DNA from: Podospora comata
Taxonomy: Eukaryota > Ascomycota > Sordariomycetes > Sordariales > Podosporaceae
Assembly: GCA_017354895.1 (NCBI GenBank)
Contig: CP071497.1
Span: 2,790,001-2,854,000, forward strand
DNA: 64,000 bases
Direction of reading: 5' to 3'
Part shown: one piece after another, positions 41,567 to 53,097 of the stretch
How the letters are laid out: every line of letters starts with the position of its first letter
Position numbering within the stretch: position 1 is the stretch's first letter
The notes under the pieces: generated by a model
What the model was told of the DNA's origin: nothing
The model's input: the letters and a program-made list of their open reading frames with translations, nothing else
Database searches by the model: none
Position numbers and translations under genes: made by a program

Positions 41567-44194
41567 GATGATGGATGATGATTCTTCTTGGTTGGGAAAG
41601 AAAGAGATCTGTAGGGTTCAGAGCTTGGAGGAGTGAAGATTCCAGGAGGTCTGAGTGTTTGGAGATCGTGTTTCATGATGAGCGTTGACCACATGGGGTG
41701 TTGTCCTTGGCAAGGGCTTTCGATACATTCAAACTTTCCTTAACACTGAATGTACATGACATGACCTGTTAGGTTGATTGAGTGTCCTGGCCAACTGACA
41801 CCGGTTGAGCAAAAGAATTCGAAGACTGAGTACTGCGCGAGGCTCCTGAAACGCGCCATTCTCAAAAGGATGGTGTGTAGCCACCATTCTCCGACAAGGG
41901 CTCTCATCAAAAAAGTCCGGGCCGATAATGTACCCTCCGTCGCCGGCTAATACCACTGGAAGTATTGTGGTGCGCGACCCGGCTTTGACCTTTATCACCT
42001 GGCAAGATTGGTGAAACGAAAAATTGCATACTTGGTGGCAAAAGCAAGAGCTAGGCAGATTTCTTCTCGACCAGGGCAGCAGGAGACAAAGAAATATAAC
42101 TGTGGCTCTGTTCATGTATCATTCATGTCCACTTCGCCACCCCTCGGACAGTTCTGAACCCGGTCGATAAACGTTATCTCAAGTAGCAAGATCGACAGTA
42201 ATTAGCCAGATTGAAATCTGGGGTTGGTGTAACCATTTAATGCTCAACCGGTGAGAGAGCATGCATGCATGTGAAGCGGCACTTGGTGCATCATGTTCCA
42301 TTGTCGATCCGGGCACCGAAATGAAGTCGAGGTCAAGATGCCTGGGAAACTCGATATGAAGTTCCCATTTGACAGGCATGCAGTGCCACTCGGTCTGCAT
42401 TAGAATGACTGATATAGCATTTGTGATCCTTGTCATTGAATTCTTGGGTCCTCCACACTCAGCATCAAAGACTCGGTCAAGCTGCTTGTTGACCGCCAGA
42501 TCAGTTCGACGTAATGGGATGGTGGCAGTCGGCTCCGGAATTTGAGACGGGATTTATGGCGGATAGACGCGTTCATTTATCCAGAAGTCACGGTGTGTGT
42601 TGCCCTTTTGGCAATGGAGCTGATGATACCTGGTTGCCTGAAAGTGTGCACAACAGAGAGGCCATCCCATTGCACCTGTTTGCCTGAAGAGCCTTTGCCT
42701 TCGTGTATAAGAGCCCAGGACTCTTTGGGTCGGCGGCGGTATGCCTTTGTTGGTAGGAAAAATGCTCCTGATCACCATACCATCCTAACTTCAAAGTGTT
42801 TTGAAGCTACTGGATACGGTATTCGACAGATGGCAGCCTTGCTCATGCTCAATTGTCAGGACAATACCAAACCGGACTCCTTGGCCCAGTGAGCAAGCCT
42901 GCCTTGTATCTCTCCAACTATTCCAATGATTGACTTTGCTCACGTATCCATCAGCCATACTGACACCACATCGTCTCCTCGACCGAGCGCTGGGTCTCTG
43001 ACAATCAGCCCTGCTTCAACTAGTGAGAGCCAGCGACCAAACCGCACAGACAACGATTGCTCCACTAAAGCCATCGATCGATACTTTTCCTCGAACCTAC
43101 CGTGGTCCCATCTGAAGCTGAGCAGTAATGGTGCGTTTTCACCTGGGCGGGGAGAGAGAAAATAGATACCTTAACAATGACTGGTTTCGCCAGGATGAGG
43201 GTTGGCCAAGATACAGAGGGAAAAGAGGAGCGAAAGTCAGATTTTATGATCACTAGGCATTTGATCAGGTGGTAACGAGAGCTGAAGCAATAATTATATG
43301 ATGATACGCAGTAAATTATGAAGCGATCGGAGTAATATGCACCGTCCTCCTTTAGTGATGCTTGGTGATGACTAGAGCCTGGATCATGTAACCTGCTATC
43401 AAGAGAGTCAGGTACCTACTTCGTGATAGTGTAATTCAGCAACTCTGGAGTGAGGCCGTGCTCGTGAATGGGCCTGTTGACGGACCAAAACCAAAGGGTA
43501 CCAAGACCCAGGACGTCTATTCGCTATCTCTGACTGTGCATGATGAACCCTTTATTCTCAGAATTGCGACCGAGTAGCAGCTTGTCGATTCTAGGGTCAC
43601 AACTAAATCACATACACAACCAAAGGCATAAGGAGGACAATCCATGCCTCCTCTGCTGTATTATAAATGAGATTAAGCCTAGTACTATCAGTAGCTGAGG
43701 AGCCCGCATGCTGAGGTCTGTTATGTATCTTGAGAAAAGAAGACAGTGACCTGTTCGGGGAATGGTTTCTACCTTAGTTTTACCGGCTACCCAAATCCCC
43801 ATGGCAGTTACTCACATTGGCTACTGGGATCCTCTTTGTCAGCCTCTTCCTGGTAGACCTCTTCCTGGTAGGCCTCTTCCTGGTAGGCCTCTTCCTGGTA
43901 GGCCTCTTCCTGGTAGGCCTCTTCCAGGCCGGCCTCTCGAGGTCATTCCCTGTACTAGCCACGGAGTTCCTCTTCCACTCAAGTTATAGCTTAGAAAAAC
44001 ATGGCCTGGCCAAGGAAGCGGGCTTTGAAGCGGCGGAACAGTCGAAGCAGACAAAAAATTGGGAGGTAACTGCGAAAACAAGGGGTTGATAAGATCGAAT
44101 GGTGTTATGGAGGCAGACATGGCTGTCTGGGAGGACACTTGTGGAATCTGAGGGACATTCACGATCAGAGTAGGCACCACCTCTGGCAAAGTAG
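41567..44194. other. Gene-poor region left of the transposon
   Basis: About 2.6 kb of moderately AT-rich sequence. Open frames (for example 41729-42115 minus and 42542-42892 plus) are short and unrelated to any family I recognise. One minisatellite lies at 43843-43932. Some of it may be decayed sequence. Confidence 0.5.
43843..43932 (+). repeat. 15-bp minisatellite
   Basis: Six tandem copies of cctcttcctggtagg; the first differs at one base and the last at two or three. The unit is a multiple of three, so any frame across it gives a five-residue repeat (GLFLV on plus, RGLPG on minus), which explains the odd frames here. Confidence 0.92.
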
Positions 44195-44196
44195 TA

Positions 44197-44237
44197 GGTT
44201 GGATGACCAGGAAATGGACCACATGTGGATCTGGTCC
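44197..44237 (+). repeat. Left terminal inverted repeat of the transposon
   Basis: Begins ggttggatgaccaggaaatg directly after TA (44195-44196). It pairs with 46099-46139 at 37 of 41 positions; three of the four differences are transitions. Confidence 0.85.
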
Positions 44238-44350
44238 ACCACCACCACACCAGCCACACAACCTTGTTGAGATTACCCCTGAATGATCACACTGGCCACA
44301 ACAAGACTAATATTGGGTCAATTTCTATGGGAGTTATACCAAAATGTAGC

Positions 44351-44776
44351 TCATTTACTGTCAGAGTCAGACATTGCATCTGCTTCTCGCTTGCGCCTGG
44401 TTTGAACCCGATGACGTGCGCTGCGCCGCACAGGGTGGGCTGGCTCTGGCTGCTCCACATCCTCCTTAGCTACCACTTCTTCCTCCACCACACTCCCTTC
44501 AATGCGGGCCTCTTCCAGTTCACAGAGCCTCAAAAACTCGGAATTCGAGTCTTCTCTATTCAACTTGCGCCTTTTTCTTGCTTCCTGGGCCTTTTGGGCG
44601 TTCTGTTGGTGCCTTGCCGCATCAGCTTTGTGGATGGATTCCTCAGATCTCAGTGTGAGTATAGTACTGGTGAGAGTCCTTACCGCAAGCCGTTTTCCGG
44701 CCGGCGTATGGTTCTTGAGTAGGTCCCTGACTTTCTTGGCTACCTGGTAATCCCCTACGGTATGGAAAGTAAGTGT
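44351..44776 (-). pseudogene. Transposase C-terminal fragment
   Basis: Open for about 140 codons, reading LTFHTVGDYQVAKKVRDLL, then TPAGKRLAVRTLTSTILTL and KADAARHQQNAQKAQEARKRRK, ending in an acidic/basic tail. This is the usual low-complexity C-terminus after the DDE domain in pogo/Fot transposases. It lacks the DDE core, which would lie in the AT-rich part. Confidence 0.65.
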
Positions 44777-45779
44777 TTTTAAAAATAGATCTACCGGTAT
44801 TACAGGGACTACTACCTGGCTTAAAGAGAGCGGTTTGCGCCTACGTATAGGCCATAATTTTATTTTACGCTAGCTGCTAGTAATATTCTTTTTCCTAAAG
44901 CCTTATTTACGAATAAAGTTATATAGCTAAACTAAATCGATTTTGTTGTTAAATATATAGTTAATAAAAGCGTCGTTTATAATTATAAGCCTTTTATATA
45001 TTTCTTTATTAAAAAAATAATTAATATTGAAGAATTAAAGAACGTAAAAATAGTAACGGGGTAACAAAAAATATTATTTCTATAGTACCGGATTATAAAG
45101 TCGTTAACTATGTATAATTTATAATTATTATAAATAGAAAAACGGGGTTTTATTAAATTTTAAAATTTAATGTTTAATATAAAAATATTTTTAAATTAAT
45201 TAATAATAAACTTATTATTAATTTAGTTATTTTTTAATATAATTATATACTAATCTTTATTTAATTAAACTTAAATTATTACTTTTAAAAGTCTTTACCT
45301 TTAAAAATAATCTGGGGGGAAAAAGCTTTCCCGTTTTATAAAATGTATTTAAGTATAGTAGTTTAAGTTTTTCTTCCGTTGTATATAACGTATATAAACT
45401 TTTTATCCCACTTCGAAAACCTAATAATTAAACCGTTTCTTTGTTAACTTTCTATTATACTTACTTTATCGTAACTATACCTATACCTAAGCTTAATCCA
45501 ATTAATAATAAAATATAGATTAAACAACTTATTAATATTTTCTAAGGTAACTTCGTTAACTTTAAGGTAATTAAGTTTTATTTTGACCTTTATTTCAATA
45601 TCAGAATAAAGGTTAATAAAGTAGGATACTTAATATATACTAAAAGGGTTAGGATCGCTTTATTTAGCTAGTAAATTAGCCGCTAAAGCTTTTATATTAG
45701 TATAGGTAGGAGCGTAGCTAAAGCTTTCCTAACAAAGGATCTATTGAACAATAAGGTCTTTTTGGCCGTAAGAAAGTCG

Positions 45780-45941
45780 CTATTGGTTTTCATGGGCAAG
45801 GTTCCTTGGTAGGGTACCATCAATGCGGTGCTTCAGGGTGGAACGTGGAATCCCGTGCTTGTTGGACGCTTTTCGCTGGCTTATACCAGCGGTAATGTCT
45901 TTCTGGGCATTTTTAACATCCTCCTCGGTATATTTGACCAT
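45780..45941 (-). pseudogene. Transposase N-terminal HTH fragment
   Basis: 53 codons from the ATG at 45941: MVKYTEEDVKNAQKDITAG, then ISQRKASNKHGIPRSTLKHR, a psq/CENP-B-type helix-turn-helix. The frame stops at the edge of the AT-rich core. Confidence 0.75.
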
Positions 45942-46098
45942 TGATGGGTACCTGGAGCAAAAAGAAGGAAAAGAAGAACTTCATTTTGGTCTCTGTGGGT
46001 GGAATATAAAGTGTGTGTTGATATCGGGAGGCTTTCGGAGGTCCAGGGTTGTGGAGGGTTTAATGTGGGTAGATGGCTTGGGTAGTTCAAACCTACCT

Positions 46099-46139
46099 GG
46101 GCCAGATCCATATGTGGTCCACTTCCTTGTCATCCAACC
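46099..46139 (-). repeat. Right terminal inverted repeat of the transposon
   Basis: Reverse complement begins ggttggatgacaaggaagtg next to TA (46140-46141); partner of 44197-44237. Confidence 0.85.
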
Positions 46140-46176
46140 TATCGTTTGTCTGACTCTTGGCATCTTCTTTGAAATT

Positions 46177-47120
46177 CTAACCCAAAGCACGATTATCCTT
46201 CGCAAGCCAGTCCTGCATGCCGCTGGGAAAGTCCTTCTTGACAGCGCAGTTTGAGCAGCAGGCAGTGAGCTTGAGCGGCTCCGGGGCAATATGGGTGTAG
46301 TAGCCCTTCTCTGCTCGGCTGGGCTTGTTCTTGCAAAAAGAGCAGTACGGGTCTAGCGGGTGGGCGATGAAGTCTCCCGTTGCTCTCATGGCTCGAAACA
46401 AGTCCAAAGACAACAGCGGAGCTTCCTCATCGAGAAACTTGGTGAACCGAGGCTCCTTCATGAAATAGTACCGAGCCGTGTGAATGAACGACACGAACGC
46501 CTTGCGAATAGAGGTCACGGCCGTGTCGCTGATGGGAATGTCTTCGTAGACCAGGCGGATGGCCTCGCAGAGCTCAGGGAGCCACTCCTTGCAAGACTCT
46601 TGTTGCAGCTGGATGGTGGGGAGTTTGGTATCGAACTCAGCGGTCAGAGTGTCGAGAGCAATCTTAGCCAGTGGGCTCAGGGCAAAGAAGTCGGCGACAC
46701 TGTGAACCTCGAAGCATGTGACAAAGTTGGTCATGCTCATTTTCTCAGGGCCCCGAAGGGTGGCAATGTCGCAGACTCCAGTGTAGATGTACCGGATGAC
46801 CCATTCGACAGCCTCGGGCTCAAAGTCCTGGATGGTGATAACACTGCTGGTCGCCTCCTCAAATTGCCCTGTCAGGGCCTTCTCGAACCAGACACTGCGG
46901 GTGCTACTTGTGGGTTAGCTGGATGAAGTGGTCGATGTATCGGTTGCGAGACGAACCACAGAATGGCCTTGTGAAGCTTCCACTCTTTGTCTCCACACTT
47001 GACAACGACATCAGAGAATAGCCCGGTCTCCAGCAGCTTCTCGTCAGAGGAGAGGAATCTATCGTTTTTATCCATCTTTGTGAGTCGCGACGGGGTCGGT
47101 TGGGTTAGGGTTGTTGTCAA
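46177..47120 (-). CDS. BTB/POZ-domain protein
   Basis: Exons 47120-46957 and 46906-46177 give 297 aa (282 if started at the Met at 47075). The 50-bp intron is gttcgt...acaag with branch gctaac and joins HKAIL-C-STRSVWFEK. The BTB fold is clear: GLFSDVVVKCGDKEWKLHKAIL, then ATSSVITIQDFEPEAVEWVIRYIYTG. A helical region (VADFFALSPLAKIALDTL) and a Cys-rich C-terminal segment (YCSFCKNKP, ACCSNC) follow. BTB proteins of this fungal type are often of unknown function; some act as cullin-3 adaptors. The transposon sits immediately downstream and probably affects the 3' UTR. Confidence 0.87.
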
Positions 47121-48465
47121 GTCGAAATGGGGCTAGTGGTCAACGGCTTCCCGAGGCACGAAAGGCAAAAATGCGACTTTACACGCCTAAGTTGAAGGGG
47201 TTTTCATGGAAAAGTGAGAATGGAAATCCTGAGCAAGACAGAGCGGGAGTTTGCCTGCTGTTTACTTTGCATTGAACTCTTTGACTTCGTCACAATAAAG
47301 AGAAGCGGGGCAGGAGTGCATGCTGGCAACGATAAGGATGATAAGGGTTAGGGTATTGATCAGCATCTAGCAAATAAAAAGCAAACAAAAAGCAAGTTAA
47401 GTCACTTCACTGTTTGAGCATGAGGTTAGTCATCTGCTATTAACGATCATGGTACTATTGGCCATTTCATCTGTCTTTTCCCGCGCCTTTCGAAGTCTAT
47501 TCTGGGATACTTGACGAGACAGTGAAGTATGGATCCAGCGAGACCCCTCGGTCCAAAGCATGGCAGGTAGATCCGGTCGTGCCGGAGAGGGCCCATGATG
47601 ATTGATAATGTGGTAAGCAGACATCTTCCAGTGCTTCCAAGGGAAAAATGCAATCGCTGACCTCGCAAGGCACGATTTGAAAGTGATCAAGATATTACTC
47701 AGCAGATGTCATAGCCAGCAAGTTACATTCGTGTTCGGAACATTATCCAAGTCCCTGCATCGTGAACCTCCGTGCTGCTGGTTCCTTACAGAATGCCCGA
47801 GATCGAGGAGACATCATGCGACGATCGATCGATTCCACGAGGGGACCAAACAGCAATATATCGCTTGCAACCCCAACCCATTACCGCCCAACACAAAGCA
47901 TTACAAAACTTTAGCAAGCACCTTCCCATGTGGCATTGCAATGTCAACAAGTACGGAACCGAGCGGACACTGCCTCTCTTTTGAAAACTCGGGCGCTGAC
48001 GTACCTGCAAAACCGTCGATTCCAACGACGTATAGCAGGGGCGCTGACAATCGGCTGGGTCCCTAGTCCGATCGGATCGGCAATGTCCCCAGGAAAAGAC
48101 GGCAAAAGTTGCCGAGAGATCGCCTGCAGCAGAACCCGGCAACTGGTTCTACAATGGGGGTGATCTGCCGGCTTGGCACTTTATGAAGACCACTTCCACT
48201 GTAATAATTATGCTGTTGGCTTTGGATACACTCGTCACCAGCCGTGTGACGTCGACACTAGGTACAATGGCTGTGCTGGTATTGTTGACTTTTCGCAATA
48301 TCGACATGCAAGATGCCGAGAACAAAAGCCATTCACAACTATAAGAGCTGTTGGGTTGCCGCAAACTGATTCTGCTTCGTCCTACCTACTCATCACTCCA
48401 CATTCAACATCTCACTTCACCACCATCATCAAACCTTTCTCTCAAACAGATATCAGTCTGCCAAC
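47121..48465. other. Intergenic region between BTB and lipocalin genes
   Basis: About 1.3 kb, the upstream region of two divergent genes. Short frames only; no family feature, RNA gene or repeat recognised. Confidence 0.5.
48340..48346 (+). promoter_or_regulatory. TATA-like box of the lipocalin gene
   Basis: tataaga, about 120 bp before the ATG at 48466. Confidence 0.4.
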
Positions 48466-49083
48466 ATGCGTTTTTCCGCCATCCTCTCCCTCCTCTCGGC
48501 CACCGCTGCCGTGGCCAACAACGCTGTTCCCGCCCTCTGGGACGGCAGCTGCTACTATCCCGCCTCGGATCCTGCCTTCAACGTCACCAGCTACCTCGGC
48601 CGCTGGTATCAGGTCGCCGGCACCATCGCTCCCTACACCCGCAACTGCAAGTGCATCTTTGCCCAGTACGGCTTGAACGACAACGGCAGCATCGCCGTCA
48701 ACAACAGCTGCCAAGCCGGCACCCGCGCTGTCAACATTGTCGGCGCTGCTTCTCCTGCTGAGCCTCAGTATGGTGCCACTGGCGTGTTCCGCGTCCAGTT
48801 CCCCAACGAGAGACCTCCTGATTGCCCCGGTCCCAACTACATCGTCCAGGACTACACCGGCGAGTTCTCGCTCGTGCAGAGCAACAACTTTACCACCCTG
48901 TTCATCTTGAGCAGGGAGCAGCATCCCGATGAGAAGGTTCTTGATGTGAGTAGCCCGTTTTTATCAGAAGATTAATGTCCAGCGCTAACAAAGACGCAGG
49001 CCTGGATTGCCCGCGCTGGTCTCCTCGGATCCGACCTTTCTCAGGTTGTCAAGACGGACCAGACTGACTGCCTCTATACTTGA
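48466..49083 (+). CDS. Secreted lipocalin (apolipoprotein D/Blc-like)
   Basis: Exons 48466-48945 and 49000-49083 give 187 aa; the 54-bp intron is gtgagt...gacgcag with branch gctaac. Signal peptide MRFSAILSLLSATAAVA. The lipocalin N-terminal motif is NVTSYLGRWYQVAG (G-x-W), followed by beta-strand blocks (CKCIFAQYGLND, NNSCQAGTRAVNIVGAA, GVFRVQFP) and the conserved NYIVQDYT ... NNFTTLFILSREQHPDE. The C-terminal helix is AWIARAGL. Binds small hydrophobic ligands in other organisms; here probably extracellular. Six cysteines, including a likely disulfide to the last one near the C-terminus. Confidence 0.88.
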
Positions 49084-49498
49084 GCGGAGATGTGAGCAAT
49101 GGGTACAATACCATCATAATGGTCCGTTCATTATTGGACCGGGAGGGCTGTGAGTTGTTGATGTTTCAGAATGGCGAGTAATATTGTATGTAATGTTAAA
49201 CATAGCCTTGTACATAATTACAATGCATGCTTTATTAGAACACGGCTTCTTTCTGCTTGTGCGTCTTTGTGTACCACAAGCTATGCCACACTTGAATTCC
49301 TGGAGCCTCATCCTTGAATGTGGTTTAGTCCACCAACAACTCTGGGCAAAATGCCTAGCCTGCGGTCTGAGGACCACTGCCTGGCAAATGGTTGGAGCGT
49401 GGTTCTTGGCATCACCTCATCTTCTAATTCTCATCACATCAACACTGTAGGCTTTCCGCAACAAACCTTCAATTATTCCTGCAGAGCCATATACAACA
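49084..49498. other. Intergenic region
   Basis: About 415 bp between two same-strand genes. Nothing recognised apart from expected 3' and 5' flanks. Confidence 0.4.
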
Positions 49499-50840
49499 AT
49501 GCATCCCAGCAACCCATTTTCCTCGCAAGAACCAGCCAGCAAGAATGCCTCCGGTCCCTTGCGAGTACCCCTCCCCAACGAGCCATCTCCCCTGCTATGT
49601 ATCGACGTCGAAATCAACGGCCACCCCATCACCGCACTGGCGTCCATGGCAAACGAGAACTCAATCATATCCCTCGAGCTAGCCGAACAGCTCTCCCTGC
49701 CCATTGAATCGCGAGAATTCAAACACCCTGTCCGCTTGCTCAACGGCACAATCGCCAAGGGGGACGGGACGGTCCAAGTAGCCATCACGCGCCGCGATCA
49801 CGAGCAGCACGGGTACCTACCAGGGCTCCAGAAGTGTGATGTCTTGCCGGGAAGTATTTACCCCCTCGTGCTGGGACAAACGAGCCTCTTGTTTTACTTG
49901 CAGGCGGTCCCCTATTGGCGTGAATGGTATAGGCTTCTATCCCCAGACCCCCCGCCGGAGTTTGACTTCAAGATTCGAATGTCTCTGCCCAGGCCCCCGC
50001 TGGGGGATAGGACCGTGTTTATCAGTGCGGTTGGGCATCTGGCGTTTGATGATTTGGGTGGGGACCTTGCCGGTGATACCGTCCCGTTTGTGTTGGATGG
50101 TGCGAGTACTTGTTGTATCATCTCTGGGAATTACGCCAGGTTCAGGGGGATGGACATGGAGGAGCTCCCTCCGGGCGAGGCTTACACCTTGGTTTTTATT
50201 GATGGGTCAACCGCGGAATGCTCGATGGTTGTCAGGGGAGTGGAGTGGACGCCTTGGGACAATCCAGGGGCTGGATACATTATCAGAGGCCGGACTTGTT
50301 TTGTGGACTTTCTTGTTGTTGAGGAATGCCCGGCTATGGTTATTCTTGGGAGTAACTATCTTGACGCGTTTGGGATATTGAAGGGGCCGGAGAAGGTTCC
50401 TGATCTCGAAAGCTTCCAGATTACTTCTCTGGGCTTCGCACCGTCACTGGAACAGTACCCTGAAATTTCGTGGCTGTCGAAAGGAATGCGACCTGGCGTG
50501 AAGGTGGGGGATACGTGGTTGGAAGCTGAGCTGCAGGTAGGGGTGGCAATGGTCGAAAGGGGCGCAGAAAGTGGTCTTGACAGCAAGGCGGCCAGTGAAA
50601 AACAGGCCGTTCAAGACATTGGTCAGTGACCCGTTCCTATGAATTATGTTTGCCAGAGCTGACAAGGGGATGAATGTAGATCCTCAAGTGAATCAACCTC
50701 GGGAAGAAAGGACGAGTGCAGTTGCAGACAGCGGCTGGGAGGTAGTTGGCCGACAAGAAAGTTTAGCACCGGTACACTATGACTCGAAGGGAATGGCCAA
50801 AGAGAAAGCCAAGAAGCGAGCTTGGTGGTGCTTCGGATAG
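49499..50840 (+). CDS. Retropepsin-fold-like protein without canonical catalytic motif
   Basis: Exons 49499-50621 and 50680-50840 give 427 aa; the 58-bp intron is gtcagt...aatgtag. Two segments resemble aspartic-protease halves: LLCIDVEINGHPITAL with LLNGTIAKGDGTVQV, and a second, VPFVLDGASTCCIISGNY with VILGSNYLDAFGI. The first lacks the usual Asp-Thr-Gly and the second shows only Asp-Gly, so proteolysis is uncertain. The C-terminus is basic and ends RAWWCFG. The gene is intact, spliced and has no flanking repeats, so I read it as a host gene. The broken gene at 24 kb has a comparable domain. Function unknown. Confidence 0.7.
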
Positions 50841-51213
50841 TCGGGTACATAACAGTTACCTGACGTAAACTCTGCCTTTAAACATTCTGTCGAGAGATGT
50901 GGTGTCCAAAGTGAACATTGATTTTTATAGGAATATTGACAAGGCTGGAACGCGATCCGTACAACTTGTCAGAGAAAGATTTGAAGATTCGAACAGACAT
51001 ACGAGACCCTCAAAGCGTGGAGTCTAATACTATGAAGCAATACCAGCTACTGCGTGTATGTGATTGGACAAGTCATGAAGCTAAGCTGACACAAGTTCTT
51101 ATTACCCCGCATAGCCTTCTCTGAAGAGCGTTGACTGAGAGATTTTCTTTCTTTTCTTCTCATTGACATAGGCTCAAACTTCATATTGCCGGATACCCAA
51201 AGCCCAGCTGAAC
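50841..51213. other. Intergenic region
   Basis: About 370 bp upstream of the monooxygenase. No gene or repeat recognised. Confidence 0.4.
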
Positions 51214-52761
51214 ATGGCCACATCACAAGACAGGGTTTTGATCGTCGGAGCAGGTACCTGAACACTCTTGTTTGGTCTGAGAGCTTTGCAACATGAGATG
51301 CTAATTCGTCAAACAGGATCATCGGGCTTGCTCATTGCCCAGGTTCTCAAGAAGGTACTGGATGCCCGGAGAAAAAGGCCCAGTAAAATCACCCACTCAT
51401 TATAAGCATCAAAACAGGCCGGCATCCCAGCCACAGTCTTCGAGCAAGACACCTCGCCCACGTCCCGCCACCGCGACTGGAACTTTGGCATCTACTGGGC
51501 CCAGTCCCGACTCGAAGAATGTCTCCCCCCAAACCTACACGACCTCGTCAAGTCAACACAGACAGACCCGAACTATGAGCCCTCGGTGGATGAGAAGCTC
51601 AACATCTTCAACGGCCACACTGGCGAGATGATGAACAGCCTCCCCGCACCATACAGCATGCGGATCCGGCGCAGGCCTTGGTTGGAGCTTCTCAAGACTG
51701 GAATTGATGTGCGCTATGGCAAAAGGCTTTCCAGCGTGTCTGTCACGGATATCAGTATGACGATAGCCTTTGAAGATGGGAAATCTGAAACTGGCACTTT
51801 GCTCATCGGTGCGGAGGGAGCTCACAGTCCCACTCGAGAGTTTCTCTTCCGAAGGTCGCCCCCCGAGGCAGCGTTGCTTAGCTGTCCTATTGTCACGACG
51901 GCTACTTTGACGACGTTTCCTAAGGAGATTGCAGGAGAGCTTGCCAAGTTGCACCCTAAACATATCATTACGTTTGACCCGGCGGGGATGATTGTTTGGA
52001 TAGGGGGTTTGTTCCCTTCTCATTGCGATCATGATAGAGAGCTGATAGTCAGTAGTCCACAACCGAACACCAACGGACTGCACTTATATGATCCTCGTCA
52101 GCTGGGAGTCACAAGAGGAGACTGGGCTGAGGGAAGCCGGCAGCGATGCCATCTTGGCTGACCTAAAGTGTCGAGCTGAGAAGCTGGCATTCCCCTTCAA
52201 AGACGCCATCCAGAGCGTGCCAAATGGGACGAGAGCTTGGTACGAAGTTGCAGCATACCTACCTATTGGCCATGAAACACTATACTAACATTGCTCAAGG
52301 CACGCCCGGCTCTCCTACTGGCCCACCAAGCCCTGGGATAACCACAACGGAAAAGTAACCCTGGCAGGCGATGCAGCGCACCCCATGACGTTCCGTGCGT
52401 TGTCCTACCCTCTTATTATCACACACATCCTATACTAACATTGACATGTTCAGACCGAGGCCAAGGCCTAGGCAACGCCATCGCCGATGCGGCCGAGTTC
52501 CAGACCTGTTTGTCGTCCTCCAGCAACAACCTTGTGGAAGCGGTAGCAAAGTACGAAAAGGAGATGTGGGCGAGGGGTTTCGAGGCGGTAAAGGTGAACT
52601 TGGAGAATAGTATCGCGTTGCATGACTGGAAGAAGGTGTTGTTGAGTCCATTTTACAAGGCTGGTATCAAGAGGGACGCGGAAGTTGGGGTGAGTGAAGA
52701 GGGCAAAGTGGACGAGAAGGGGCAAGCGAAGGGTGGCGAGGGGGGGCTATTTGATGAGTGA
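51214..52761 (+). CDS. FAD-dependent monooxygenase (six exons)
   Basis: Aromatic-hydroxylase-type flavoprotein. Exons 51214-51253, 51317-51354, 51418-52006, 52056-52239, 52300-52394 and 52454-52761 give 417 aa. The FAD dinucleotide motif is VLIVGAGSSGLLIAQVLKKAG, spanning the first three exons; the middle motif is TLLIGAEGAHS and the C-terminal FAD contact VTLAGDAAHPMTFHRGQGL. All five introns (49-63 bp) have GT-AG ends and restore family residues, for example WIG-VHNRTPTD and TRAW-HARLSYWP. Similar enzymes hydroxylate or epoxidise small molecules. No secondary-metabolite core gene lies nearby, so the substrate is open. Confidence 0.85.
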
Positions 52762-53097
52762 TACGCAGTCATTGGACTGGAATGTTTTACCCCTGAACCC
52801 TTGAACCCATGTAGTCCTTGTTTCCCAGAGTGTTTGACATGCAGGAAGAAAACGTGAAAGTGTAAATAAACGCAGCTTTGATGCACCTAAGAGTGCCGCC
52901 GTCATGTTCCCTACGTCATCACCTAAACAGCCCCACCACCGTCCCCTGATCCACAAACCTTCCATTCATCTTGTCCTCCATTTGCCAATTCCTTCCCCCC
53001 ACCTGCCCAGACTTTGATTCTCTCCCTCAGGCCCTCTATTTTCTTCTTACCCAAAAAGGCAACCCCAAAACACCATCCCCCTTTCTTCTCACCCACC

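Larger units (their letters stand above)
44197..46139 (-). mobile_element. Fot1/pogo-like (Tc1/mariner superfamily) DNA transposon with RIP-like AT-rich core
   Basis: 1,943-bp element bounded by 41-bp terminal inverted repeats (four mismatches) and flanked on both sides by TA, the target-site duplication of this superfamily. The length matches a full-length Fot1-type element. The transposase is on the minus strand. Its N-terminal psq-type helix-turn-helix (45941-45780) and C-terminal tail (about 44776-44351) are readable. The middle (about 44,780-45,780) is extremely AT-rich with no readable frame, as RIP leaves it. It is inactive as it stands. It inserted 18 bp beyond the stop codon of the BTB gene. 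Confidence 0.85.

Noticed and set aside
43762-44261. Short frames with five-residue repeats (RGLPG, GLFLV)
   Set aside because: Product of the 15-bp minisatellite and the transposon end, not a gene.
44780-45780. AT-rich block as an origin or centromere-like sequence
   Set aside because: It lies exactly inside a normal-length transposon, so RIP of the element explains it better.
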